Source: Pseudomonas wuhanensis (lineage in GTDB: Bacteria > Pseudomonadota > Gammaproteobacteria > Pseudomonadales > Pseudomonadaceae). Taken from it: a DNA stretch of 64,000 nt. A program made the translations under genes and the position numbers. This document shows positions 25,574-34,475 of this stretch, one piece after another; positions within the stretch are counted from its first letter, which is position 1; every line of letters starts with the position of its first letter. The notes beneath the pieces were generated by a model. It was not told where the DNA came from. It ran no database searches and was given only the letters and a program-made list of their open reading frames with translations. The stretch lies in assembly GCF_030687395.1 (NCBI RefSeq), contig NZ_CP117430.1:3844001-3908000 (forward strand). The letters are read 5' to 3'.

Positions 25574-26023
25574 TTAACGCCTTCTGCCCGGCTTCCAGAC
25601 ATAGTGAGAAAATACAAACATGGCACATACAAAAGCAAAAAATAAAACTCCAACGGCACCCCAGTTAGGCAAACCACTCAAGAATTTGATTTTATCTATC
25701 TGGGGGATAAAAACCACGGTTCCAATTGAAGCACCGATGAAGATTCCTACCCTGGAAGCTCGCACACTGGTGTAACTGCCATTCAACGTGTCATCGAGCT
25801 CCGTTTTCCGCAATCTTGGAACGTAGAAGCGCAAACCGAGAAAGCAAAGAACCACGTAAATTGCAAGCCAGATCGCATTAAAGTACGTGTCATCCAGGGC
25901 TATTAATTGTTTCAGCCCCAGCATGACTATCGCGGAATAAAAAGCTGCACAGGCAAAGACCATAGGCCATGCCCAGAGGTAATAGCGAATTTTTTGAACT
26001 TCCATAAACACATAATCCATCAT
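25574..26023 (-). CDS. Hypothetical four-helix membrane protein
   Basis: I do not recognise this protein (149 residues from ATG 26023; a TTG at 26071 would add 16). Four hydrophobic helices are visible: around YLWAWPMVFACAAFYSAIVM, YFNAIWLAIYVVLCFLGL, VGIFIGASIGTVVFI and AVGVLFFAFVCAMFVFSHYVW. It ends in a basic KPGRRR tail. Neither start has a strong SD. It is adjacent to, and on the same strand as, the other orphan membrane protein, 124 bp apart. Confidence 0.6.
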   Translation of the reverse strand: MMDYVFMEVQKIRYYLWAWPMVFACAAFYSAIVMLGLKQLIALDDTYFNAIWLAIYVVLCFLGLRFYVPRLRKTELDDTLNGSYTSVRASRVGIFIGASIGTVVFIPQIDKIKFLSGLPNWGAVGVLFFAFVCAMFVFSHYVWKPGRRR

Positions 26024-26089
26024 GCGTGCAACATTAAAACCCTCAGAGCCCCGTATCCAATACGGGGACAACCTGAAGTTGTTAACTAA

Positions 26090-26638
26090 TCAAAAGTTAG
26101 CCGGTGTGTTAGCACTGATGATTTCAGCCTCATCCGCCCCAATATTGCGAAACCGATGCGGCAGCGTCGTCGGAAAGTAATACCCATCCCCGGCATTCAA
26201 CACACTAATCTGACCATCAACAGTGAGTTCAACAGTGCCACGGGTAACGAGCCCACACTCCTCCCCTTCAGCATGCACGATGGGCTCTTCACCAGAACTC
26301 GCCCCAGGTGCGTACTGCTCGCGTAAAAGCCGCATCTGCCGACTCGGCACCGAAGCCCCGATCAGCAACAACCGCAACCCATGACGGCCGAGATCCGGCT
26401 GTTCATTGGCGCGGAACACGTATTGGTGCTCACGCGGCGGTTGGTCGAAGGTGAAGAAGTCCGCCAAGGACATGGGAATGCCTTCGAGCAGTTTTTTCAG
26501 GGAGCTGACGGAGGGACTGACGCGATTCTGTTCGATCAGGGAGATGGTGGCATTGGTGACGCCGCTACGCCGGGCCAGCTCGCGCTGGGACAGTTTGTAG
26601 CTTTCGCGTACTAATTTGAGTCGTGAGCCCGTGTCCAT
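26090..26638 (-). CDS. puuR: PuuR-like XRE-cupin regulator
   Basis: The 182-residue protein has an N-terminal XRE HTH (residues ~5-58: SRLKLVRESYKLSQRELARR, then GVTNATISLIEQNRVSPSVSSL) and a C-terminal cupin_2 domain (IVHAEGEECGLVTRGTVELTV, GDGYYFPTTLPHRFRNIG). This is the architecture of PuuR, the putrescine-responsive repressor of puu genes. Its place at the edge of the puu/pot locus supports the name, though the IS4 element now separates it from puuB. XRE-cupin proteins also control other amine or amino-acid pathways. Confidence 0.8.
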   Translation of the reverse strand: MDTGSRLKLVRESYKLSQRELARRSGVTNATISLIEQNRVSPSVSSLKKLLEGIPMSLADFFTFDQPPREHQYVFRANEQPDLGRHGLRLLLIGASVPSRQMRLLREQYAPGASSGEEPIVHAEGEECGLVTRGTVELTVDGQISVLNAGDGYYFPTTLPHRFRNIGADEAEIISANTPANF

Positions 26639-26837
26639 GACAGCCTTATGCGAAGAATACTTAAGGGGTAATGGGGGTGGGTGGCGGGCGACTGGTGGCC
26701 GCGGATTACGCCGTTTCCCGTCCCGGAACCGTGGAAGGCGGGTATTAAATCACGTTTGTTGGTGTTGCTCAGCAGGTTCGATAAACGGCAGATAAATCAA
26801 ATAGGTGAATGATAGTCGTCCGTCCATGTACGAAACC

Positions 26838-26910
26838 TGTGAGAGCGGGCTTGCCCGCGATGGCGGTGTGTCAGGCGACATCAATGTTGACTGTGCTGCC
26901 CTCATCGCGG
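26838..26910. repeat. Left half of a REP pair interrupted by the IS4-family element
   Basis: TGTGAGAGCGGGCTTGCCCG begins at 26838. The mirror half (CATCGCGGGCAAGCCCGCTC) resumes at 28291 after the IS. Removing the IS and one copy of the 10-bp duplication restores a normal REP pair. The gap 26639-26837 shows no gene. Confidence 0.85.
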
Positions 26911-28288
26911 CATAGGTATCTACACATCTCTAAAGTCTTCGGCTGGCCACCCAGCCGATGGCCTCTTTAGCAAAACCCGCCAGTTCCTGGGGCGTGTATT
27001 GCTCCAATGTCTCGCACATGGCCAAAAGCATGTATAAACCGGCCAGCAGCGCGGAAGCCGTCACCGGCTGCGAGCGCTTCATCTGTCGACCAGACAGACG
27101 GACCAAAAAATCCCGTGTTTGCTCAGCAAACTCCCCCTCTGCCCGCATCAGACGCCAACTGACCGCACACGCCTGACTGGCAATCAGCAGCCGTTTGAAC
27201 ACGGCTTCACCGCTTTCTTGCTGCCAGTTTTCCAGCTGCTGCCCGCCACCTTTGAGCAGTTTGAAGTAGGACTCAATACGCCAGCGCCAGTAATACCAGA
27301 GCGCCAATCGTTCACCCGCGACCTCTTGTTCAAGGTTGCTCAGCAAATACCATTCGGCCAGCAAATGACCGTCCGCCCCCATGATTCGGCTAACGATCAA
27401 CCGCGCCGGTAATGGCTCCCCAGACTTATGCCGTGTCTTGCGTTCGGTCCTGTCTTTGAGAAACGGCTGAGCTTTGCGAGTCAGTACGACTGAGGTTTCC
27501 CCGACCCATTGAATCGCAGGCTTGCCTTTGTATTCAACCTTGCGGGTTTCTTTGTAAATGAGCCCATTGCCGATCTGGCTTAGCGGCTGATATTGGCCTT
27601 CATAACTCGCTGTAGAGCCCGCTTTTACACGTAACAGCCAGTTCCAGTTCTCAGCTTGCCACTGCCTCATGTGAGCCACAGAGTCAGCTTCTCGATCCAC
27701 AATATGGACCAGAGGCTTGGCAAATTTTTGTTGCTCCAACCAAGCAATACGAGCGGTTAGCTCATCCAGATGTTTTTCAGGAACCAGCACTTCTTCGGCT
27801 CGCGTGCTGAGCACGCCGTCCCTGGTCGCTAGATTCTGAGCAGGAGTACAGATCGGTGCACCGTCACGATCCGTGACGAGCAGGCTGCTTTGCAGCTCGT
27901 AACCGATGTCGCCCCGGTGGGTCATTTGCAGGCGATCAGCCTTGCTGTGGTGGTGCATGTAATTGAGCCGAGACCAATCATGCATGACCAGCGCGTAATC
28001 ATCGCAGTCATCTCGACAACCCTCGTGGGCTAACGCCAGCAGCGGTTTAACCAGGTCAACGGGCCGAACCCGGTCATTGCTCAAAAATCGCCAAAGGGCT
28101 TGCGTCTGTGCAAAAGCCTTGTCGCTTCGCGGCAAGGCTTTCATCCCGGCGGCCAGCGCCGGTAGTCCATTACTGTGTCCCATGACTAACTCGTCGTATC
28201 GTTTTGTCAGTCGGGCATCTAGCCCGGTCATTTGATATCCATGCCGTCCCTTTATAGACCAGGATCGGGAGATGTGTAGATACCTATG
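26911..28288 (-). mobile_element. IS4-family insertion sequence, complete, in a REP element
   Basis: Perfect 20-bp terminal inverted repeats, CATAGGTATCTACACATCTC at 26911-26930 and its complement at 28269-28288, enclose one transposase gene. The flanks carry a perfect 10-bp target duplication, CTCATCGCGG (26901-26910 and 28289-28298), which lies in a REP palindrome. Length is 1378 bp. Intact ends and duplication suggest a recent insertion. Confidence 0.93.
26930..28231 (-). CDS. IS4-family transposase
   Basis: The 433-residue protein (ATG at 28231) shows the DDE features of the IS4 superfamily: VMHDWSRLNY, ELQSSLLVTDRDG, LVHIVDREADSVAHM and the Y-(2)-R-(3)-E-(6)-K signature as YYWRWRIESYFKLLKGGG. 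The reading frame stays open far upstream, but that part only translates REP DNA outside the IS, so the internal ATG is used. The stop codon overlaps the left terminal repeat. Confidence 0.92.
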   Translation of the reverse strand: MTGLDARLTKRYDELVMGHSNGLPALAAGMKALPRSDKAFAQTQALWRFLSNDRVRPVDLVKPLLALAHEGCRDDCDDYALVMHDWSRLNYMHHHSKADRLQMTHRGDIGYELQSSLLVTDRDGAPICTPAQNLATRDGVLSTRAEEVLVPEKHLDELTARIAWLEQQKFAKPLVHIVDREADSVAHMRQWQAENWNWLLRVKAGSTASYEGQYQPLSQIGNGLIYKETRKVEYKGKPAIQWVGETSVVLTRKAQPFLKDRTERKTRHKSGEPLPARLIVSRIMGADGHLLAEWYLLSNLEQEVAGERLALWYYWRWRIESYFKLLKGGGQQLENWQQESGEAVFKRLLIASQACAVSWRLMRAEGEFAEQTRDFLVRLSGRQMKRSQPVTASALLAGLYMLLAMCETLEQYTPQELAGFAKEAIGWVASRRL

Positions 28289-28357
28289 CTCATCGCGGGC
28301 AAGCCCGCTCCCACAGTGGTCGGTGTTGTTCGCAAAATTTGTATGTCGCCAATCCCC

Positions 28358-28447
28358 TTGTGAGAGCGAGCCTGCTCGCGATGGCGGTGTGTCGGGCGAC
28401 ATCGATGGCGGCTGATATGACCTCATCGCGAGCAGGCTCGCTCCCAG
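28358..28447. repeat. REP pair
   Basis: TGAGAGCGAGCCTGCTCGCG faces CGCGAGCAGGCTCGCTCCCA with a short GC-rich linker. It is a variant core (GAGCCTGCTCGC) distinct from the neighbouring GGGCTTGCCCGC type. Confidence 0.88.
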
Positions 28448-28491
28448 TTTGGTCCCGGTTGACCACCCATTTGGTGTGTTCGGCCTGGATC

Positions 28492-28583
28492 CCTGTGGGA
28501 GCGGGCTTGCCCGCGATGGCGGTGTGTCAGGCGATATCAATGTTGACTGTGCTGCCCTCTTCGCAAGCCCGCTCCCACAGGGG
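28492..28583. repeat. REP pair
   Basis: CTGTGGGAGCGGGCTTGCCC faces AAGCCCGCTCCCACAGGG. The linker is nearly identical to that of the REP interrupted by the IS (both contain ATCAATGTTGACTGTGCTGC), so the two are recent copies of one unit. Confidence 0.9.
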
Positions 28584-28652
28584 TTGCGGTGCCCTGCCAT
28601 GACTGGCATTGGCCGGCGGCACATTTTTGGGGGGCCGCCGGTAAGGTTTTAC

Positions 28653-29936
28653 TTAGATCCCGAACCGATCGCGCAGCGCGTAATACGCGGCGCCCATGGC
28701 GGTGAGTGGGGCCTGGAAGGTGCGGCCGCCGAGCATGGGCATATGCGGGAGCGAGGCGAAAGCATCGAAGCGTTCGGCGTCGCCGCGGATCATTTCCGAG
28801 ATGAGCTTGCCGGCCAGGTGTGAGCAGGTGACGCCGTGGCCGCTGTAGCCTTGCATGTAGTAGGCGTTTTTCTCGATGCGGCCGAATTGCGGCATGCGGG
28901 ACATGGTCAGCAGGAAGTTGCCGGTCCAGCGGTAGTCGATTTTTACGTCCTTCAATTGCGGGAAGGTTTTGAGGATTTTTGGTTTGATCAGTTGTTCGAT
29001 GTCGTCGGGCTCGCGGGCGCCGTAGACCACGCCGCCACCGTACAGCAGGCGGTTGTCAGCGGTGAGGCGGTAGTAGTCGAGCAGGTAGTTGCAGTCTTCG
29101 ACGCAGTAGTTGTTGGTGATCAGGCTGCGGGCGACACGTTCGGACAGCGGCTCGGTGACGACGATTTGCGAACCGCAGGGCATGCTTTTGCGCGTGACGC
29201 GGTTGTCGAGGTCTTGAGGCAGGTAGGCGTTGCCGGCGATCAGCAGGTATTTGGCCCGCACCACGCCTTTGGCGGTGCGCACGGTGATCGGTTCGCCGTA
29301 GGTGATTTCCACGGCGGCGGATTGTTCGTAGATTTTGCCGCCCAGGCTGATAATCGCGGCGGCTTCGCCGAGGGCCAGGTTCAGCGGGTGGATGTGGCCG
29401 CCCTGCATGTCGAGCAGGCCGCCGACGTAGTTGTCGCAACCCACTTCGCGCTTGATGTCAGCCGCGTCGAGCATTCTCAGGTTTTTATTGCCATAGCGTT
29501 CCCAACTATTCTTCTGCTCGGCCAGGCCGTTGAGTTGTTTTTTGTTCAGCGCTGCGAAGATGCCGCCGGGGCGATAGTCGCATTTGATGTCGTACTCTTT
29601 GATGCGCGAACGGATGATGTCGGCGCCTTCGAAGATCATGCTGCCGAGCACTTCGGCGGTTTTGTCGCCGTAGCGTTCTTCGATCACATCGACGTCGCGG
29701 CTGTAGGAGTTGACCAGTTGACCACCATTGCGACCGCTGGCGCCGAAGCCGACTTTGGCGGCTTCCAGTACGGTGACGCTGTAGCCCGCTTCGCTGAGGA
29801 ACAGCGCCGAGGACAGACCGGTGTAGCCGGCGCCGATCACGCAGACGTCGCACTCCACCAGTTCTTCAAGAATCGGGAAGTCGGCCGTGTGATTGCGGGT
29901 CGCGGCGTAGTAGCTGTTTACATGGGTTTGTTTCAT
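28653..29936 (-). CDS. puuB: Gamma-glutamylputrescine oxidase (FAD-dependent)
   Basis: The 427-residue protein has an N-terminal FAD-binding motif VCVIGAGYTGLSSALFLSEAG and the DAO-family stretch KVGFGASGRNGGQLVNSYSRD. Near the end is YYMQGYSGHGVTCSHLAGKLISEM, which closes the FAD site. Length matches PuuB (~426). PuuB oxidises gamma-glutamylputrescine to the gamma-glutamyl aldehyde. It is downstream of puuC and puuA on the same strand, in keeping with the gamma-glutamylation route of putrescine breakdown. Confidence 0.85.
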   Translation of the reverse strand: MKQTHVNSYYAATRNHTADFPILEELVECDVCVIGAGYTGLSSALFLSEAGYSVTVLEAAKVGFGASGRNGGQLVNSYSRDVDVIEERYGDKTAEVLGSMIFEGADIIRSRIKEYDIKCDYRPGGIFAALNKKQLNGLAEQKNSWERYGNKNLRMLDAADIKREVGCDNYVGGLLDMQGGHIHPLNLALGEAAAIISLGGKIYEQSAAVEITYGEPITVRTAKGVVRAKYLLIAGNAYLPQDLDNRVTRKSMPCGSQIVVTEPLSERVARSLITNNYCVEDCNYLLDYYRLTADNRLLYGGGVVYGAREPDDIEQLIKPKILKTFPQLKDVKIDYRWTGNFLLTMSRMPQFGRIEKNAYYMQGYSGHGVTCSHLAGKLISEMIRGDAERFDAFASLPHMPMLGGRTFQAPLTAMGAAYYALRDRFGI

Positions 29937-29988
29937 ACGTTTCTCCGAGGGCCGCCGGCATGTGCCGGCGACCGCCGCTGTAAAAGTG

Positions 29989-31479
29989 TTAGAGCTTGAT
30001 CCAGGTCGCTTTGAGTTCGGTGTACTTGTCGAACGCGTGCAGCGATTTGTCCCGACCGTTACCCGACTGTTTGAACCCGCCGAACGGCGCGGTCATGTCG
30101 CCGCCGTCGTACTGGTTGACCCAGACGCTGCCGGCGCGCAAGCCGCGAGCGAAGGTGTGGGCCTTGCTGAGATTGCTGGTCCATACGCCGGCGGCCAGAC
30201 CGAAGATGCTGTCGTTGGCGATCTGCAGGGCTTCTTCCGCGGTGTCGAAGGTGATCAGCGACAGCACCGGGCCGAAGATTTCTTCCCGGGCGATGGTCAT
30301 GGCGTTGGTCACGCCGTCGAATATCGCCGGTTCCACGTACAGGCCACCGGTGTCTGCGAGGGTACGATTGCCGCCAGCAATTAATTGCGCGCCCTGGTCT
30401 TTGCCGATCTGGATGTAGCGCAGCACGTTCTCCAGTTGGCGCTGGTCGACGACTGCGCCAACAGTGGTTTCAGGATCGAGGGCATGGCCGGGTTTCCAGG
30501 CTTGCAGTGCTTCCACCAGCAGTGGAATGAATTGCTCGCGAATCGAACGCTCCACCAGCAGACGCGAGCCAGCGGTGCAGACTTCGCCCTGGTTGAAGGC
30601 GATCGCACTGGCCGCCGCTTTAGCGGCTGCACGCAAGTCTGGCGCATCGGCGAACACCACGTTCGGGCTCTTGCCGCCCGCTTCCAGCCAGACGCGTTTC
30701 ATGTTGCTTTGCCCGGCGTAAATCAGCAGTTGCTTGGCAATCGCGGTCGAGCCGGTGAAGGCCAGCACGTCGACGTCCATGTGCAACGCCAACGCCTTGC
30801 CGACGGTGTGACCGAAGCCTGGCAGGACGTTGAACACGCCTTTGGGGATGCCGGCGTCGAGGGCCAGTTGCGCAATGCGAATGGCCGTCAGCGGTGACTT
30901 TTCCGAAGGTTTGAGAATGAACGAGTTGCCTGCCGCGAGGGCCGGGGCGAACTTCCAGCTGGCCATGATCAGCGGGAAATTCCACGGCACGATAGCAGCG
31001 ACCACGCCTGTCGGTTCTCGGGTGATGAGGCCAAGTTGGTCGTGCGGTGTGGCGGCGACTTCGTCGTAGATTTTGTCGATGGCCTCGGCGCTCCAGCGGA
31101 TCGCGTTGGCGGTCGCTGGGATGTCGATGCTCATGGAATCGCTGATCGGTTTGCCCATGTCGAGGGTTTCCAGCAGCGCCAGTTCTTCCTGGTTGGCGAG
31201 GATCAAGTCCGCGAAGCGAATCAAAATGCGCTTGCGTTCTGCGGGTGCCAACCGCGCCCAGATACCGGATTCGAATGTGCGGCGCGCGACGGCGACTGCC
31301 GCGTTGGCGTCGGCTTCGTCGGTGCTGGCGATGTTCGCCAGGAAGCGGCCGTCGACCGGGCTGATGCATTCGAACGTATCGCCGCTGAGTGCCGGGCGGT
31401 ATTGGCCGTCGATGAATGCGCGGCCTTCTAGTGTGAGGGACTGGAAGCGTTGTTCCCAGTCGCTGCGAGTGTTTGTCAT
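29989..31479 (-). CDS. puuC: Gamma-glutamyl-gamma-aminobutyraldehyde dehydrogenase
   Basis: The 496-residue aldehyde dehydrogenase shows the canonical VVAAIVPWNFPLIMASWKFAPALAAGNS, FTGSTAIAKQLL, the general base Glu in VWLEAGGKSPN and the catalytic Cys in FNQGEVCTAGSRLLVE. Length equals PuuC. It would oxidise gamma-glutamyl-gamma-aminobutyraldehyde to gamma-glutamyl-GABA. The ATG at 31479 is chosen; the frame upstream only translates REP DNA. It lies 52 bp upstream of puuB, probably on the same transcript. Confidence 0.87.
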   Translation of the reverse strand: MTNTRSDWEQRFQSLTLEGRAFIDGQYRPALSGDTFECISPVDGRFLANIASTDEADANAAVAVARRTFESGIWARLAPAERKRILIRFADLILANQEELALLETLDMGKPISDSMSIDIPATANAIRWSAEAIDKIYDEVAATPHDQLGLITREPTGVVAAIVPWNFPLIMASWKFAPALAAGNSFILKPSEKSPLTAIRIAQLALDAGIPKGVFNVLPGFGHTVGKALALHMDVDVLAFTGSTAIAKQLLIYAGQSNMKRVWLEAGGKSPNVVFADAPDLRAAAKAAASAIAFNQGEVCTAGSRLLVERSIREQFIPLLVEALQAWKPGHALDPETTVGAVVDQRQLENVLRYIQIGKDQGAQLIAGGNRTLADTGGLYVEPAIFDGVTNAMTIAREEIFGPVLSLITFDTAEEALQIANDSIFGLAAGVWTSNLSKAHTFARGLRAGSVWVNQYDGGDMTAPFGGFKQSGNGRDKSLHAFDKYTELKATWIKL

Positions 31480-31542
31480 GGTTGTGACTCTACGCAGAGG
31501 AATAAATGATCGTTGACCAACTAAAGATTTGAAATGCGATCT

Positions 31543-31636
31543 CTGTGGGAGCGGGCTTGCCCGCAATTGCGGTGTATCAGGCGCCATTAATGTTGGCTGT
31601 GATTACGCCATCGCGGGCAAGCCCGCTCCCACAGGG
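31543..31636. repeat. REP pair between puuA and puuC
   Basis: CTGTGGGAGCGGGCTTGCCC and GGGCAAGCCCGCTCCCACAG form an inverted pair with a ~55-bp linker. In an operon such hairpins often protect upstream mRNA from 3' decay. Confidence 0.92.
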
Positions 31637-31688
31637 GGTGGTGGTGTACACACGATTTGTGTACACCCACATTTCATCCTTGAGCCCA

Positions 31689-33065
31689 TCAAACCGTGTG
31701 CAAGTACCAGTTGTACTCAAGGTCCGAGATGGAGTTTTCGAACTCGGCCAGCTCGCTTTCCTTGCACGCCACGAACACGTCGATGTACAGCGGGTCGATG
31801 TAGCGCGCCATGACTTCGCTGTCGTCCAGCTCGCGCAGCGCATCGCGCAGGTTGTTCGGCAGGCTTTGCTCGTTCTGCTCGTAGCTGTTGCCTTCGACCG
31901 GGGCGCCCGGTTCGATTTCGTTGGTCAGGCCGTGGTGAATACCGGCCAGTACCGACGCCATCAGCAGGTACGGGTTGGCATCGGCGCCGGCGACTCGGTG
32001 TTCGATGCGCACGGCATCTGCCGAACCGGTGGGCACACGTACCGCAACGGTACGGTTGTCGATGCCCCAGCTTGGCGAGTTCGGTACGTAGAACTGCGCG
32101 CCAAAACGGCGGTACGAGTTGACGTTCGGGCACAGGAACGCCATCTGCGCCGGCAGGGTCTCGAGCACACCGCCGATCGCGTGACGCAGTGCGGCGTTCT
32201 GCTCGGGATCCTCGCTGGCAAAGATGTTGTTGCCTTCTTTGTCGAGAATCGAAATGTGCACGTGCAAACCGTTGCCCGCCTGGCCCGGATACGGCTTGGC
32301 CATGAAGGTGGTGTCCATCTCGTGGTCGTAGGCGATGTTCTTCACCAGACGCTTGAGCAACACCGCGTAGTCGCAGGCCTTTATCGGGTCAGAGACGTGA
32401 TGCAGGTTTACTTCGAATTGCGCCGGGGCGCTTTCCTTGACGATGGCGTCGGCAGGAATGCCCTGCTCTTTCGCGCCTTCGAGGATGTCTTGCAGGCAGT
32501 CAACGTATTCATCCAGATCATCGATCAGATACACCTGAGTAGAGTGCGGACGTTTGCCGGACACCGGCGAGCGTGGCGACTGCGGACGACCGTTCACGTT
32601 GTCCTGGTCGATCAGATAGAACTCCAGTTCGAACGCTGCGCAAATGGTCAGGCCCATGTCATCGAACTTGCTCACCACCTGACGCAACACTTCGCGCGGG
32701 TCAGCGAAGAACGGCTGGCCTTCGAGTTCGTGCATGGTCATTAACAGCTGCGCGGTCGGGCGCTTCTGCCAGGGTTCGATGCTGAGGGTATTGGGGATGG
32801 GGAAGCAGATGCGATCCGAGTCGCCGATGTCCAGACCCAGGCCGGTGCTTTCCACCGTAGAGCCGTTGATGTCCAGAGCAAACAGTGACGCCGGGAGGTT
32901 AATGCCTTTTTCGTAAACCTTATGAAGACTGGTGCGTTCGATGCGCTTGCCGCGCACCACACCGTTCATATCCGCAATCAGAAGGTCGACGTACAAAACC
33001 TCAGGATATTTCTTAAGGAATGCGTTTGCTTCGTTGAGTTGAACGGCACGCAGAGGGACCGACAT
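31689..33065 (-). CDS. puuA: Glutamine synthetase-like gamma-glutamylputrescine synthetase
   Basis: The 458-residue protein has the GS beta-grasp (VLYVDLLIADMNGVVRGKRI) and the catalytic domain (CAAFELEFYLID, APAQFEVNLHHVSDP, AGNGLHVHISILDKEGNNIF, NSYRRFGAQFYVP, RIEHRVAGADANPYLLMASVLAG). It lacks the adenylylation-loop hallmark of GlnA. By position with puuB and puuC it is a polyamine gamma-glutamylating enzyme, the PuuA/PauA group. It is divergent from puuD at 33345 and shares its promoter region. Confidence 0.87.
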   Translation of the reverse strand: MSVPLRAVQLNEANAFLKKYPEVLYVDLLIADMNGVVRGKRIERTSLHKVYEKGINLPASLFALDINGSTVESTGLGLDIGDSDRICFPIPNTLSIEPWQKRPTAQLLMTMHELEGQPFFADPREVLRQVVSKFDDMGLTICAAFELEFYLIDQDNVNGRPQSPRSPVSGKRPHSTQVYLIDDLDEYVDCLQDILEGAKEQGIPADAIVKESAPAQFEVNLHHVSDPIKACDYAVLLKRLVKNIAYDHEMDTTFMAKPYPGQAGNGLHVHISILDKEGNNIFASEDPEQNAALRHAIGGVLETLPAQMAFLCPNVNSYRRFGAQFYVPNSPSWGIDNRTVAVRVPTGSADAVRIEHRVAGADANPYLLMASVLAGIHHGLTNEIEPGAPVEGNSYEQNEQSLPNNLRDALRELDDSEVMARYIDPLYIDVFVACKESELAEFENSISDLEYNWYLHTV

Positions 33066-33344
33066 GATGCACCTATTAGCTGTTAATTATTATGTTCACT
33101 TCACGCTCGAGAGCCAGTCAACCCGAACGGCAAAGTGAAGTCAATAGCGAACACCTGGCCTTTCAGCCTTTATTTTCTGGCCTTTTTTGGACACCAGAGT
33201 GCCAGATAAGGCTTGCACACCGCGTAGATCCTCAGCATCGGATGTCCGGCGTTTAGAATTTTTTACATGAGAGTTGTTAATTAAAATCAACAAGGCTAAG
33301 CTCCGGAAAAGCTCGTTCAAGTGTGAAACTTCGAGGTGATAAAA
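33066..33344. promoter_or_regulatory. Divergent promoter region of puuA and puuD
   Basis: This 279-bp gap is AT-rich relative to its neighbours. It contains TGTTCACTTCA on one side and TGAAGTCAATAGCGAACA on the other, an imperfect inverted repeat (~33091-33155). An XRE-cupin regulator such as the gene at 26090 could bind here; ATGTTCACTT vaguely recalls the E. coli PuuR box, but the match is weak. Confidence 0.4.
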
Positions 33345-34106
33345 ATGGCATTCAAGCCATTGATCGGCGTTACTGCGTGCATCAAACAGATTGGCCTGCA
33401 CCCCTACCACGTCAGCGGCGACAAGTATTTGCGTGCTGTCAGCGTCGCGGCTTTGGGGTTGCCAGTGGTCATTCCTTCCTTAGGCGACCTGACCGAAATC
33501 GATGACCTGCTCGCGCAGCTCGACGGTCTGTTGCTGACCGGCTCGCCCTCGAATGTGGAACCCTTCCACTATCAAGGCCCGGCCAGTGCCCCCGGTACGG
33601 ATCACGATCCGCAACGGGACGCCACCACCCTGCCCTTATTGCGCGCAGCCATTGCCGCCGGTATTCCGGTGCTCGGCATCTGCCGGGGCTTTCAGGAAAT
33701 GAACGTGGCGTTCGGCGGCAGCCTGCATCAGAAGGTGCACGAACTGCCCGGCTACCTCGATCACCGCTAAGCGGATCACCCGGACCTGTCAGTGCAATAC
33801 GCGCCTGCTCATGCGGTCAACGTGCAGCGAGGTGGTGTGTTTGAAGCGCTGGATTTGCCGCAGGTGTTCCAGGTGAACTCGATTCACAGCCAGGGCATCG
33901 ACCGGCTCGCTCCCGGCCTGCGCGCTGAAGCTGTCGCACCGGATGGTTTGATCGAGGCAATTTCCGTCGAGCACAGCAAGGCCTTCGCCGTTGGCGTGCA
34001 ATGGCACCCGGAATGGCAAGTGCTTTCGAATCCTCCTTATTTGAGTATTTTCCAGGCGTTTGGCGAGGCGTGCCGGCAACGGGCGGCGCTGCGTAATACG
34101 CGCTGA
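33345..34106 (+). pseudogene. puuD: Gamma-glutamyl-GABA hydrolase with in-frame nonsense codon
   Basis: The frame from ATG 33345 encodes a class I glutamine-amidotransferase-like hydrolase (KPLIGVTACIKQIG, LLLTGSPSNVEPFHY, nucleophile Cys in VLGICRGFQEMNVAFGG). A TAA interrupts it at 33768-33770. Without any frame change it goes on as ADHPDLSVQYAPAHAV, then VNSIHSQGIDRLAPGL and VGVQWHPEWQ, which supplies the His and Glu of the catalytic triad. One substitution (GAA to TAA fits) explains it. As it stands only 141 residues lacking the triad His/Glu are made. GAGGTGAT precedes the start. Confidence 0.88.
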
Positions 34107-34282
34107 CTTCAAACAGCATTCAACGATTTAACTGCCCCCGTGAGTCTGGCGGGCGTGCCTTTGCGCGCCGGTCGTTCACGTAATAGATGAACCGCAATAA
34201 CAACAAGTACGACCAGGCAGCCAGGATGGCGGTGCCGAATAAGCCCGCGGTATGGGCAATGCCAGTCAGGCAAGCGCAAATC

Positions 34283-34377
34283 CCTGTGAGAGCGGGCTTG
34301 CCCGCGAAAGCGGTGTGTCAGGTATCGATGATTTCAACGACACACCGCCATCGCGGGCAAGCCCGCTCCCACAGGGG
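34283..34377. repeat. REP pair upstream of the polyamine ABC genes
   Basis: CTGTGAGAGCGGGCTTGCCC and GGGCAAGCCCGCTCCCACAG face each other. It lies in the 370-bp gap between puuD and the ATPase gene, which holds no other recognisable gene. Confidence 0.9.
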
Positions 34378-34475
34378 AATCAGTGCTCCTACAGGCATCG
34401 CCCGACCCGGGTTTGCAATCCACTCTTAAGTCAGGCCGCGTTGGCCCGACGACTGAAACCTGTTGGGAGTTTCAT

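Noticed and set aside
28338..28600. Regular-looking repeats suggestive of a CRISPR array
   Set aside because: They are inverted REP pairs of different core types. There is no constant repeat/spacer periodicity and no cas gene nearby.
28232..28624. N-terminal extension of the IS4 transposase frame
   Set aside because: It only translates REP repeats lying outside the terminal inverted repeat, so it cannot belong to the transposase.
28836..29999. 387-codon plus-strand frame opposite puuB
   Set aside because: Valine/alanine-rich shadow with no family features.
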